Below, one piece after another: positions 54,358 through 64,000 of a stretch of 64,000 nucleotides of DNA. Location of the stretch: positions 892,711 through 956,710 of the forward strand of contig QAOA01001436.1 in the NCBI GenBank assembly GCA_003255065.1. The letters run 5' to 3'. Position numbers and translations under genes: made by a program. The DNA comes from Cercis canadensis (taxonomy: Eukaryota > Streptophyta > Magnoliopsida > Fabales > Fabaceae). The first letter of the stretch is position 1, and each line of letters opens with the position of its first letter. Under the pieces are notes generated by a model that saw only the letters and a list, made by a program, of their open reading frames with translations, made no database searches and was not told where the DNA came from.

Positions 54358-56419
54358 TCAAGCCCTGTGAACCCATCGCTCAAGCCGCAGTTGCTTCAGA
54401 GCAGGCCCAATACTAGGTTTACCTTTCTGAGGGCATTGCCATTTCCCTGTAATCTCCATGGCATTAGATTGTTGAAAATTTGTTGCTTCCGCCAATGCCT
54501 TTCTTTTCACAACAGCATGCTTTTCACATGCCAATGAAACTGTTCCTGAATTTGATGAATCCTCTAATAACATCTCTTGCGATCTCTTGCAAGAATTTTC
54601 ATGATAGCACCTGTTCTTCCTCGTTGAAACGAAACCATTCCTTGATTTCATATCCCCCTCATTTTCCTTATCTCTTGAGAATCTGTTGGCTAAACTTACA
54701 CCGGTCTCAACCTTGTCATGCTGGATCTTAGCTTTTGATCTCGTTTCTCTGATATCTTCCATATCTTCTAACTGTGGAGGCCTTGTATTGATATCCACTG
54801 ACATTAAAGTTGCTTCTTGATTACACTCAGGACTTGCATGATTTAGGCTTAATGTCTCCTCGTACTTGGTTGGACTAATATTATGTTGCAATGTTGTCTC
54901 ATGCAAGCGCGGCTGCAAAATCTTTTCTGCACCCTGTAATTCCAAGTTTCCAATTCTTATTGGAAACATTTCTAGAGTTCTAGTCGCATGTTAATTAAAC
55001 CAACTGATTGCAAATTAAGTAAATGCATATTATATCCCCTTTCTCCGTTAGACTTTTCACAAATCAACTTGTATATTTATTTAAACCTAGCAAGATCTTA
55101 TGTTAAACTCTACTTCTCAAAGTAGCAAATTAAGTATCAATTCTCATTCGCATTTGAATCACGTCTTCTATCAGAAATTTAGATAATAATCGTCAAGTAA
55201 CTCTGTATTACTAATCTAGTAATCAATAACTGAAAGATTTTAAAGTAGAGATGAAGAAGGAGTACCCTGCTTGAAGGCTGCTTTACTTTCATGTTTTTTT
55301 TAGGAGAGCTGCTATTGTGTTCTACAGATCCTATGGGCTGAATAGCCTCACACCTGTCTTCATCTTCATTTTCCTCTTCCATGATAAATCCTTCCTCCTC
55401 ACACTCCCTCTCCTTAGTAGCAGAATCCCCATAAAGACTGCTTGTATCAGGCACAAAAGACTCGTAAACATAGCTTGAGAACCAGTTTCTGATATCTGGA
55501 GGCTCTGAAAAAAAAAAACCAAATTTTCAATTGCCTAGGCATCCTCTTCTCCGCAGTCAAACACTGAAACAGTAGGAACTTTTGGTGAAAGAAATTCTAA
55601 AAGAAGCGCTACGTACCAGAGAGGAGTGAGTGCGAGCTGAAAGAATCAACACTCTGTAAACAAACTATAAAATTTTAAATTTCCATTTCTTAGCTAAATT
55701 GCTGGGCTTGAGATGCAAACTTTAGAAACCCTAAATAAACGATTAATATATTTTACCAATATTATGAAGAATTTCTTTTTCTTGTTCGAATTCAAATGTG
55801 GAAGACTCTGCAGAAACCTTACCTTGACCAAGAAGCGGTCTTCATGCTTATCTTCTTCGAAAAAAGTATTCGACTGAACTAGTTTTTTCCCAGCAACCAG
55901 TTGATTTCTGATCCTAATTTTTTTGAAATTTGCTTCTCCTCGCTCCCTTTCTTCGTCTTCTAAATTAACATTTGAATCGGGTGCGGGAGTTTTATACTCG
56001 TAACTTGAGAACCAGTTCCCAACGTCAGGAGGCTCTAAAACAAAAATAAATAAATAATGAGTTCAAATTTTCGCAAAAGGGCTTCCACTTTTCTGTTTAG
56101 TTTGCCGGATAAACATCAAAACAGTAAACAAGATTGGGCGAATTAATTTAAAATAAGCAGTGGATATAGACCAGAAGGTTGCGAAAGCGAGGAACACGAA
56201 TCTGGAACCTAAATCCAGAAAAATATAACGGAAATTAGAAAATCAGAAATATCAATACTCTGTTAAACTACTAAATATTATGTGAAGAGGAAAAAGATAT
56301 ATCGGAATGTAATAGAATCCAGGGCATCAATTTCTGTTCCAGCACTTTCTCAGAAGCCAAACAAAAGACACAATTGGTACCTGGGAATTGAAGCTTTGAA
56401 GGTTTGAGATTGAATCCAT
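54358..56419 (-). CDS. Uncharacterised plant protein with two EPPD-NWFSSY modules, 379 aa, six exons
   Basis: Exons (minus): 56419-56381, 56208-56172, 56034-55823, 55653-55617, 55504-55266, 54933-54358; all GT-AG, phases close. The start MDSISNLQSFNSQ was chosen; an in-frame ATG at 56557 would add 46 residues. Two modules occur: EPPDVGNWFSSYEYKTPAPD (exon 3) and EPPDIRNWFSSYVYESFVPD (exon 5), each preceded by a 37-base exon. The rest is acidic or low-complexity (EEENEDEDRCE) with basic patches (KKNMKVKQPSS). The C-terminus ends GKWQCPQKGKPSIGPALKQL then RLERWVHRA, which looks conserved. No catalytic domain, signal peptide or membrane segment. I recall similar unnamed plant proteins but no function. 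Composition suggests a disordered nuclear protein, which is inference. Confidence 0.85.
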
Positions 56420-56746
56420 CAAAATACTTGCTAACTCTAACAAGCTAAGCGGCGGAGAAATAAAGATGGAAACCAGTGCTGTGAGGCTCTCTATTTTATT
56501 TGTATTTGAATAGTATCTTATGATATTTGAAATTTCGCGGGGTGAGATTCGCGCCATTTATGTTTAAGGCCCGTTTAGTTTAGTTTACGGCTTTACGCCA
56601 CGATTTTTTGGTAATCTTTTATTTTTTTCCGCCAAATGTTGCGGTTCACATTTCTTTCATTACAGAATAATAGTCACTTTGAGAATTCAGTAAATGTCTC
56701 CACAAACTACAGTTGAAAACTAATTTGAAGTTCTATAGATTCCTTT

Positions 56747-56806
56747 TTTTTTTTTTGGGCCATGCAAATGAGACTTTNTTTTTTGGGCCATACAAATGAG
56801 ACTTTT
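56747..56806. repeat. 30-bp duplication around an N (56778)
   Basis: TTTTTTGGGCCATGCAAATG AGACTTT precedes the N and TTTTTTGGGCCATACAAATG AGACTTTT follows it. One base differs. Same pattern as the other N sites. Confidence 0.85.
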
Positions 56807-58229
56807 AGATTCAATTAGTTCCAAAACTAACGAATTTAAATAATTTGATGACTGATTAGATTGGTTTATCTATAGAAAGGTCTAGTTTATATTCCTCTAA
56901 GGTGGTAACTGTAAATATGTACTTCCATTTTTCCCCAGACCAGATTGGCATAACTAGTTATTCATGTAATAGTTTGGCATTTCAAAACAATGAAGCCCCA
57001 TGTTAATGTTGAATTTTTTTTTTTTTTTTGGTATTGTTCAATTTATATCCCTTTACTGGTATTTTTTTTGGTATTTTCCTTCAGTTTCCTAAAGAAACAA
57101 TTCAAACAATGCTGCAGTGTCTTCCCTCTCAATTAGTAAGCATTTTTCACTAGACATGATTAGTGCAGGAAGTGAGCATTCTAATTTGCCAGAAATCTCT
57201 TGGAGGCCACTTAGGTGAGAGTATACTGAGTGAAATGAATTAAAATTTTCTCCTGATTTTTTCAAGTAGATCTTTTATTTGCTCAGTTAAAAAACAAGTT
57301 ACAGTAGACAGTAAAATTGATAAAGCGTCTGTTCCTTTTTTTTTCTTTCCTTTACCACTAAATTTGTTTTCTGCTAAGCATGCAGCTAAATTTAAGAAAA
57401 GGGTAACTTCTCATTCTGCATATCTGTTGCAGCATCAGATAACAGAACACCAGGAACTGCATATGATAAGTTCTGTAAGCCTACCTGATTTGCATATCAG
57501 AAAACAAATAACTCTTTACAAGGCAATGTTAGGCATGAAAAATCCACACAAGTTTGTTACCTTATGTGTGTCCTGAAGAGGGTGATTAAAATAAATCTAA
57601 TTGCATTTCAACATAAGTAAACTTAGTAACAGCTGGATAATAATGTCTCCATTAATTCAATCAGATTTTCCTTCGAAAGATGAATTATACAATGAAAGAA
57701 TGCAACAGTTCCAGCAAATATGAGGCAACACTTACAAAGGCAAGATTTCCTTGGTTCTCAATTTCACTGATTAACTGCAAGTAATAAAAATACTACTTAT
57801 GATGCATTCTTGTGTAATATTATATGCTGTTCCAGTTTTTAGCAGAAGAAATTACTCAAATTTGGCGCTACCTGCCCATCTAATTGCAATTATTTTGAAG
57901 GAATCTATTTAAACATAAAAGGGAGGTCGTCTTCTGTATCAAGACACTAAGGACAGGCCAGATAGCCTACACAATTGCCTTAGGGAAACCAGATTTCATA
58001 CCATTTTGACATAAACCCAATTTTCTTACCATGTGAAAATTTTAAATCATTGCTATCACTAAACCAGCTAGCAGGACAGGCATGCATCAAGTATGAATTT
58101 GTGCCCAGTGCTTGCTCTTTCTGACAACGCAACGTAAGCGTTTCATTTTTCAAAAACAATTAAGAGAAGAACACTTTTTGAACTCCTCCAGCTGCCAATT
58201 TTCCTAATCGTTTTTGCCTATATAACATG
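56807..58229. other. Intergenic
   Basis: No gene supported. The plus open frame 57364-57576 lacks any recognised motif. Transcription of the two flanking genes diverges from this interval. Confidence 0.4.
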
Positions 58230-59609
58230 AATTCTTACATTGAGTTGAGAATTTTGTAGATCATTTGCTTCTCCAGTGGCCACTAATCAAACTTAAAAGG
58301 AATCGATAAGAATCTGCGTGTCGAGAATTGACGGTAAGTTTTCTTCGCGATTATGAAATGGTAGCAATTCTCTGTCACAAAAAAATTGCTACTTCACCTG
58401 CTTGGATTAGAGTTATGATCTCCCTGATTTAAGTGTGAATCGTATGAATGACAGCTTAATTCATGCAAGAAGGAAGGTTCATTATTTGTTTTGCTTGATT
58501 GAAACACAATTTTACGGATCCTTTCTGGAATAGCTCATGTTATTATGTTCTATATGATTTTTCAAATCTCGAAATCATTTAATGTGGCTTTCTGATTCTG
58601 TGTGTATTGGGTGTGATATTTGGATGAATTTTTATCTTTCTTAGTCATTTTTTCTCTATTGATCTTCCCATCGCATCTATTCATAAGGTTTCACTCTTCA
58701 AAATCTACCATTGTCAGTCACTTAAAGAAGAACCAAAACATCATTGGTGAAGAAGTTGTCTGTTGGAAATTTTGGTAGAATGAAGGTAAAGATTTTGTTG
58801 ATTATTGTCTTACCCCGGGTTAATTGATAAGCTTACTTCTAGTGATTGTAATGAATATTAGTAATTGCTTAGCATATGGAAGTAGACAAGCAGATTATGT
58901 GTTCAAGTAGCATGCATGTTGCAGAATGGTTAGAATTATGTAACAGAATGTCGTTTTTTTGGGGGGCTTTAGTTGTCAAATACCAGTTACAGGACAACAA
59001 TTCAAGCGAGATGAGGTTGAGAAGTAACTAATAGAAAAGAAAGTTGGAGTAGCTCTTGTGGTTTCAATCTTTTGGTAGGCAGAGAGCCAGAGAGTTAAAA
59101 ATGCAAAGATTGTTTCTGTTCTTATTATAGACAATGAGGAAATAAACATTATTGTCCACCTATTAGTGTTCAGTTTCAATCCATTTATAATTCATCGGGT
59201 AAAGTTTATATAGAAGACTATACTAGATATTCATCATAAATGATTTCATGGCATATAATTCCTTTTATGCTTGCATCACAATGGAAACTAAAAAAGTAAG
59301 GATTAAACTATTGTAATTACCTTACAAGATGCTGAAATTGTTAACACATTCTTCACCAAATAGCAAGTTCTTTATTCCTCATAATTACTCCAGGAAAGCC
59401 TTTGGTACTCTGCATTATAACTATCAATTAACACAAATGTTAAAAATGGAAATGAAAGATTACGAATTTGTTTGTGATAAAAATACGATGTTCATGCTGG
59501 TTTATGAATTTTGATTTCAATTCACTGTTTTCTTGTTCTGCCACAGATATTTTGACACCTAGAATTGACATTGCCATAGCAGAGTTTTTGAGTCACTAGA
59601 ACCAAAGAC
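58230..59609 (+). other. Probable 5' UTR exon and UTR intron of the PHD/GNAT gene
   Basis: A good donor (GACG|GTAAGT, GT at 58334) and an acceptor (TTGTTCTGCCACAG, AG ending at 59546) would remove about 1.2 kb and leave a short UTR piece before the ATG at 59610. Start of transcription is a guess. Open frames inside are not gene-like. Confidence 0.35.
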
Positions 59610-62176
59610 ATGGCCTCCCCATCTAGGCATAGAAAGCAAAAACCAAATTACGTGTTCTCAAGCAGTTCAGATAGTGACTCCTATAGTTCTGATCCAGACT
59701 ATTCAACAACAAGCTCCCAAAGAGCAAGCAAAAGAAGAAACAACAATTCATGCACTCGAAGGAGAAAAGAGACTCAAATGGTGGATTCGAGTGTCAAATG
59801 GAGTGCAATGACAAGGAGGAGTCACCCTTTCAAGAATAGTAATGCTGGAGCAAGTTCAAGTTCAAGCAAAGAAAATGAGCAAGCAACTCCAATGAAAAAA
59901 ACAGTATTATCATGGTTGTTAGATTCTAATCAAATACAAGAAAATGAACAAGTGAGCTATATAGGAGTAAATAAACAAATTGTAATGGCTACGGGAAGAA
60001 TTACCAGGGGAAGAATTCTTTGCAGCTGTTGCAGAGAGGAAATTAATGTTTGGGACTTCGAGAAGCATGCTGGAAGCGATCTCAGAAGACCCTATGAAAG
60101 GATTTTCCTTTCAAAAAGTCATACCCCGCTCTTCAATTGCTTGAAGGAAGCTTGGAATATCGGAAAGGAAAAGAAACGCCGGCAATTTTATTTCTTTGAA
60201 CCTAAAGAAGATGCCGAAGATGCATCTGACGATGCTTGTCTAGTGTGCGCAGATGGGGGAAAGTTAATCTGTTGTGGAAAATGTCCCAGCACATTCCATT
60301 CCTTCTGCATGAACATGGAGGTAAATAATTTGATTTCTATTTACTTTTTTGGTTTCCAAAAGGGATGTGGTCGTTTAAAGTTAACGATATTGTCATTTGT
60401 TGGCTTTTTAACTGCAGAGGGATCCTGTGGGTAATTGGTTATGCCCTTTTTGTGTTTGCAAATATTGTGGGCTGGGAGGGGATGAAAGCAAGGAATTGAT
60501 CACTTGTACCCAATGTGAAAAAAAATGTAAGATTTTTCTCATTTATTAATAATAATATATTTAACCAAATTGTTTTTCTAATTATCTCACTTCCTTTTCT
60601 GGGTTGTTTAAAGCTTTCCAAACTGCGAAAGGAACAGAGATATGGGGTGTTTAAAGCTTTCTAATTATCTCGGTTCCTTTTTTAGGTTCATTTATTAATA
60701 CTATATTTCCCCCATTCTTCAATGACATAATTAATCTATTGGTGTTTCTAACAAATGCAAAATGTGTTTCATTTCATGTTTATGTAGTTCATTGGGCATG
60801 CTTAATTGAAGAAAAAGAAAAAGAAGCCGTAGACCTTAACTGTTCCAAGTTGTATTGCGAGCAAAGCTGCAGAGAGGTACATACCTTTGTTTGGGAAAGA
60901 TTAGCTTATGTATTTTGTTGATCATAATTAAAACTCTGATTATGTGTTTTCTTAAAGATCTATGACAAACTGGAGAGCTTAATTGGAGTTAGAAACAAGT
61001 TTAACGATAAATATTATTGGCAAATTATTCGGCCCACGAATGACAATTGCCTCAATGATCTGGAAAACAATGCAAAAGTAGCAGTAGCCTGGAATCTGAT
61101 TAATGAATCGTTCGAGACCATTACTGATAGATTTACAGGCATTGATGTGGTCCAAAATGTAATATACAGCTGCGGGTAAGCACACTGATGTTTATTTATA
61201 TATCCACAATACTTGAATTTGATTACTTGTACCATTTAGCTAATTTTCATATTAAAATCCACTATATACAAATACAACACCTTTTGATAACTTGTAATTC
61301 TTTACTCTTCAGATCAAACTTAACCAGGATCAATTTTAGACGCTTTTATACATTCATTATGGAGAAAGATGATGAGATCGTATGTGCTGCATGCGTAAGG
61401 TATCTTCTTCCCTTTATTTTGAATTTTGTGCTCACAGGGATTAAAATGTCATTTTCATTGATTTGTTACTTGGACGTCCTACAGAGTTCATGGGAGAAGA
61501 ATTACTGAAATGCCCTTTATAGCCACTGCAGAGAACTACAGGAGGCAAGGAATCTGTGGCATGTTACTCGCTGTAATAGAATCGGTAAGTGGCTTATTAC
61601 TTTTATGATCTCTTCTTTATGTATTCTAGTGTTTCTACTGTGACTGGCCTTTGCACTAACAAAACTGGTTTTCTTGGAATGAAAAAGAAGTAGCTAATTT
61701 GTGTCTTTAAACTAACAAATAACAATTAATGTCTAATCTAATGTGGTTATCTTCCATAATTCAGATCCTGTGCAGTTTTAAAGTGGAGAAACTTATCTTA
61801 CCTGCAGTTAAGCAGGTTCAAACCATGTGGAAAAGTTATGGTTTCACTGAGCTAGATAGTGAGTTGATGAGAGAAATCAGCTCCTACAATATCTTGATGT
61901 TTCCTGGTTTGGTGAGGCTCCAAAAGGACCTAGGCCAACATATTACTGCAGACCCTGGTGTTGGTGCTGGTGCTGGTGAATCTCTTTTCTCTCTCTCTAT
62001 TGTGTCCTGCATAAACCTCATCTCATATGCTTACTTGTTTCTTGACCCTTTATTTTTCTTTTTCTTTTTCTTCTGCAGATGGCAACAACATGAACAACGA
62101 CAACCAAAATGATGGACGACAGAGACTACTTCTAGACTTGAATGTGGAGCCTCCTCCTGAAGAAGACAGCGTATAA
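59610..62176 (+). CDS. PHD-finger/GNAT nuclear protein (IDM1/ROS4-related) with C-terminal EAR motif, 540 aa
   Basis: Exons: 59610-60320, 60418-60526, 60788-60876, 60958-61175, 61313-61399, 61485-61584, 61765-61975, 62079-62176; all GT-AG, phases close. Residues 1-100 are Ser-rich and basic (nuclear). Residues about 117-182 (NKQIVMATGRITRGRILCSC ... CLKEAW) match the domain known as TPL-binding in jasmonate-type regulators. A PHD finger follows (Cys210, 213, 222, 225, His230, Cys233, Cys246, 249), then a second Cys/His cluster (CKYCGLGG ... CTQCEKKFHWACL). Residues about 310-470 form a GNAT-like acyltransferase region (FYTFIMEKDDEIVCAACVRV, TAENYRRQGICGMLLAVIES), with RRQGICGML fitting the acetyl-CoA loop. 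LLLDLNVEPP near the end is a DLNxxP EAR motif. Predicted role: histone-mark reader and acetyltransferase-like chromatin regulator. Activity is unproven. Confidence 0.92.
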
Positions 62177-63425
62177 TATAATAAGATGAATTTCCGGACT
62201 GACCCTTTCAAATGATCTTATTCATGATCAGCTAGTGTCGCTGACAGAGATCACAAGATGAATCCCGAAAAAAAAAATGATGGAAAGTGAATCAATATTT
62301 GGTTGAGTAAAAGCAAAGCAATGGGTCACAGAGGTCATAGTTGTGGGTTGTGGCTAACAACAACAAACAAGTAAGAATTTACTGCTTCAGTTTTGTAATT
62401 TGAATATTTCAGCCTTCAATTTTGATTAAGGTATTTCTGGCCCTCCTTTTTTAATTTGAGTTGAGGTTTATATTCCTACTTCCGAATCCATAATGCTAGA
62501 ATTGCATTTCAGCCAAATCAAGTGGATTGTAATTTAAATCTACAAAAAACCTGATTGTGCAAAAATCAGTTGGTGGTACAATAAAAGTTCGCTCCTTTTG
62601 CTGATTTTTGGGAGCCAAATATTTGGTTAACTCATTAAAGCTACTCAAAAAAGAAAGTTTCTTTTGCTCTGCTTCGACTTTCAAGCAAATCTAAAACAGA
62701 GCAATATAACTCTCATCCTGCAATTGCAAATTACAAGCTGGTTACTTGGTTAGGGGTGAACCGTAATTTTCATTTTCAGGGAAGCCAATTTATTTTTTAC
62801 GGGTTTTTATTGAGGGGGTAAGTGGGTAACCCCTCTATAATCTATATGAAGGATACAAATATAACTTTAAAGCATAAAATAATTATTACTTTAAAACTAA
62901 TTTCACCATTTTCAACGGCAGATAGGAAACGAGGATTTTTGACAACAGTATTATACTTTAGAAATTTATTTATTAATATATTATATTTTTAAAATTATTT
63001 ATACTATTATTACACTTTTAAAAAAAATGAAAAGAAAAATTGTGAATCCCATTGAAAGTGCCGTGGAATACAGCGTATTTGATAAGACTAGAGTAACTAA
63101 TTTTTAAAATTTAATAAATTAATAAATAAATTTATAAAATATAATATTACAATCGAAGAACTTAAAAAACAATTTAGGTTAAATGATAATTTTTTTTCTT
63201 ACAAAAAAAAAAGAATGAATCAATATATCACATGACTTATTAGCCATCGAATCATAAACTGCATCGTGTTTATACATCCATCACTTGATAAAATTGAACT
63301 AGACATATAAAATAACCTCCCCTGAATTGAGAAAGAGACACAACTCAAGTGGTGACGTTCGCCTCCCAGCCACTACCCGTCTGGGGTTAGCTGGCCTGAG
63401 ATATATTGATCATTGGAAAACATAA
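62177..63425. other. 3' flank of the PHD/GNAT gene and intergenic DNA
   Basis: Contains the probable 3' UTR and AT-rich DNA. The minus open frame 62496-62684 has no recognised features. No bounded repeat before 63426. Confidence 0.45.
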
Positions 63426-63435
63426 ATAAATAAAA

Positions 63436-63983
63436 GCTTAATTCCAATTTTGGTTCCTTATTTTAATTACTTGAACGTTTTGGTCCTCCTTCTTTAAAAA
63501 TGAACTATTGAGTCCCTCTATATTCATAAAATGTACAATTTTAGTCAATTTATCTTTAAGTCAAAATTCTTAGGTTTATTTCAAGGTGTAAAATTCTTTG
63601 ATTCATAATCTCACCGTTCAGATTGAAGGGTTACATCTTATGAATCTCCTCACTAAATTTTAACTCGATCTAACGGTGAAACTCAGCCCAAAATATCAAA
63701 ATCATAATTTTTCATCTAACCGCAAAATTTAGACTTTTTACCGTTAGATCGAGCTGAAATTTAATTGAGAGATTCACAAAACGTAACTCTTCAATCTGAA
63801 CGATGAGATTATAAATCAGATAACTTTACACCTTAAAATAAACCTAAAAATTTTGACTTAAAGATAAATGGACTAAACTTGTACATTTTATGAATATAGA
63901 GGGACTCAATAGTTCATTTTTAAAGAAAGTGGACCAAAACGTTCAAGTGGTTAAAATAGGAGGACCAAAATTACAATTAAGCC
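63436..63983. mobile_element. Mutator-like foldback MITE with 10-bp target duplication
   Basis: ATAAATAAAA at 63426-63435 and 63984-63993 flank 548 bp. The left arm begins GCTTAATTCCAATTTTGGTT; the right end on the minus strand reads GGCTTAATTGTAATTTTGGT. Both continue with ACTTGAACGTTTTGGTCC and pair almost to the centre (TTACCGTTAGATCGAG against CTCGATCTAACGGTGAA). The 10-bp duplication and long arms fit Mutator-type MITEs. The poly-A-like flank makes the duplication slightly less certain. Confidence 0.88.
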
Positions 63984-64000
63984 ATAAATAAAATATCACA

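Noticed and set aside
54480-54731. Plus-strand open frame within the last exon of the unknown minus-strand gene
   Set aside because: Shadow frame of a well-supported exon.
63345-63410. tRNA- or SINE-like piece (ACTCAAGTGGTGACG ... GGGGTTAGCTGG)
   Set aside because: No cloverleaf, no canonical B box and no tail.

Overview
The window is a stretch of plant nuclear DNA. It has AT-rich intergenic DNA, multi-exon genes with GT-AG introns, AP2/ERF factors, G-type lectin receptor kinases and many short non-autonomous transposons. Gene content and order point to a rosid-like eudicot. Citrus or a relative is plausible, but the sequence alone does not prove it. Coding regions were rebuilt by eye: exons were joined at GT/AG sites where the reading phase closes and the protein matches its family.

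Layout. 1-1.3 kb: 5' part of a DeSI/PPPDE-type isopeptidase gene (minus), running off the left edge. 3.1-6.1 kb: nine-exon Nudix hydrolase, NUDT8 type (minus). 13.0-14.0 kb: single-exon group IX ERF of the ERF5/ERF6 type (minus). 14-25 kb: gene-free, with at least three well-delimited MITEs. 25.3-26.1 kb: single-exon group IX ERF of the ERF1A/ERF2 type (plus). 28-31 kb: a small SINE and a hAT-like element. 31.6-38.8 kb: two tandem G-type lectin receptor kinase pseudogenes, one split by a 1.9-kb LTR-like insertion. 39.5-43.5 kb: nine-exon ubiquitin C-terminal hydrolase UCH3 (minus). 44.7-51.9 kb: two tandem, intact eight-exon enoyl-CoA hydratase genes (minus). 52.5-53.1 kb: GC-rich hAT MITE. 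54.4-56.4 kb: six-exon gene of unknown function built from a duplicated exon pair (minus). 59.6-62.2 kb: eight-exon PHD-finger/GNAT nuclear protein with a C-terminal DLN repression motif (plus). 63.4-64.0 kb: foldback MITE with a 10-bp target duplication.

The genes do not form one pathway. The strongest large-scale signal is ancestral order: DeSI-like, NUDT8, ERF5/6, ERF1A/2 and UCH3 recall the Arabidopsis At4g17486-At4g17510 and At5g47220-At5g47240 neighbourhoods (from memory). The two ERFs are stress/ethylene regulators; the hydratases are probably mitochondrial; UCH3 and the DeSI-like protein act on ubiquitin-like modifiers.

Caution: most of the single N bases sit between near-identical direct repeats or in homopolymers. 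They look like unmerged contig overlaps or adjoining alleles, so several repeats may be assembly artefacts. I found no convincing undescribed molecular system. The best leads are the exon-pair duplication, the PHD/GNAT/EAR protein, the duplicated exon flanking the insertion, and the tRNA-like modules inside one MITE.
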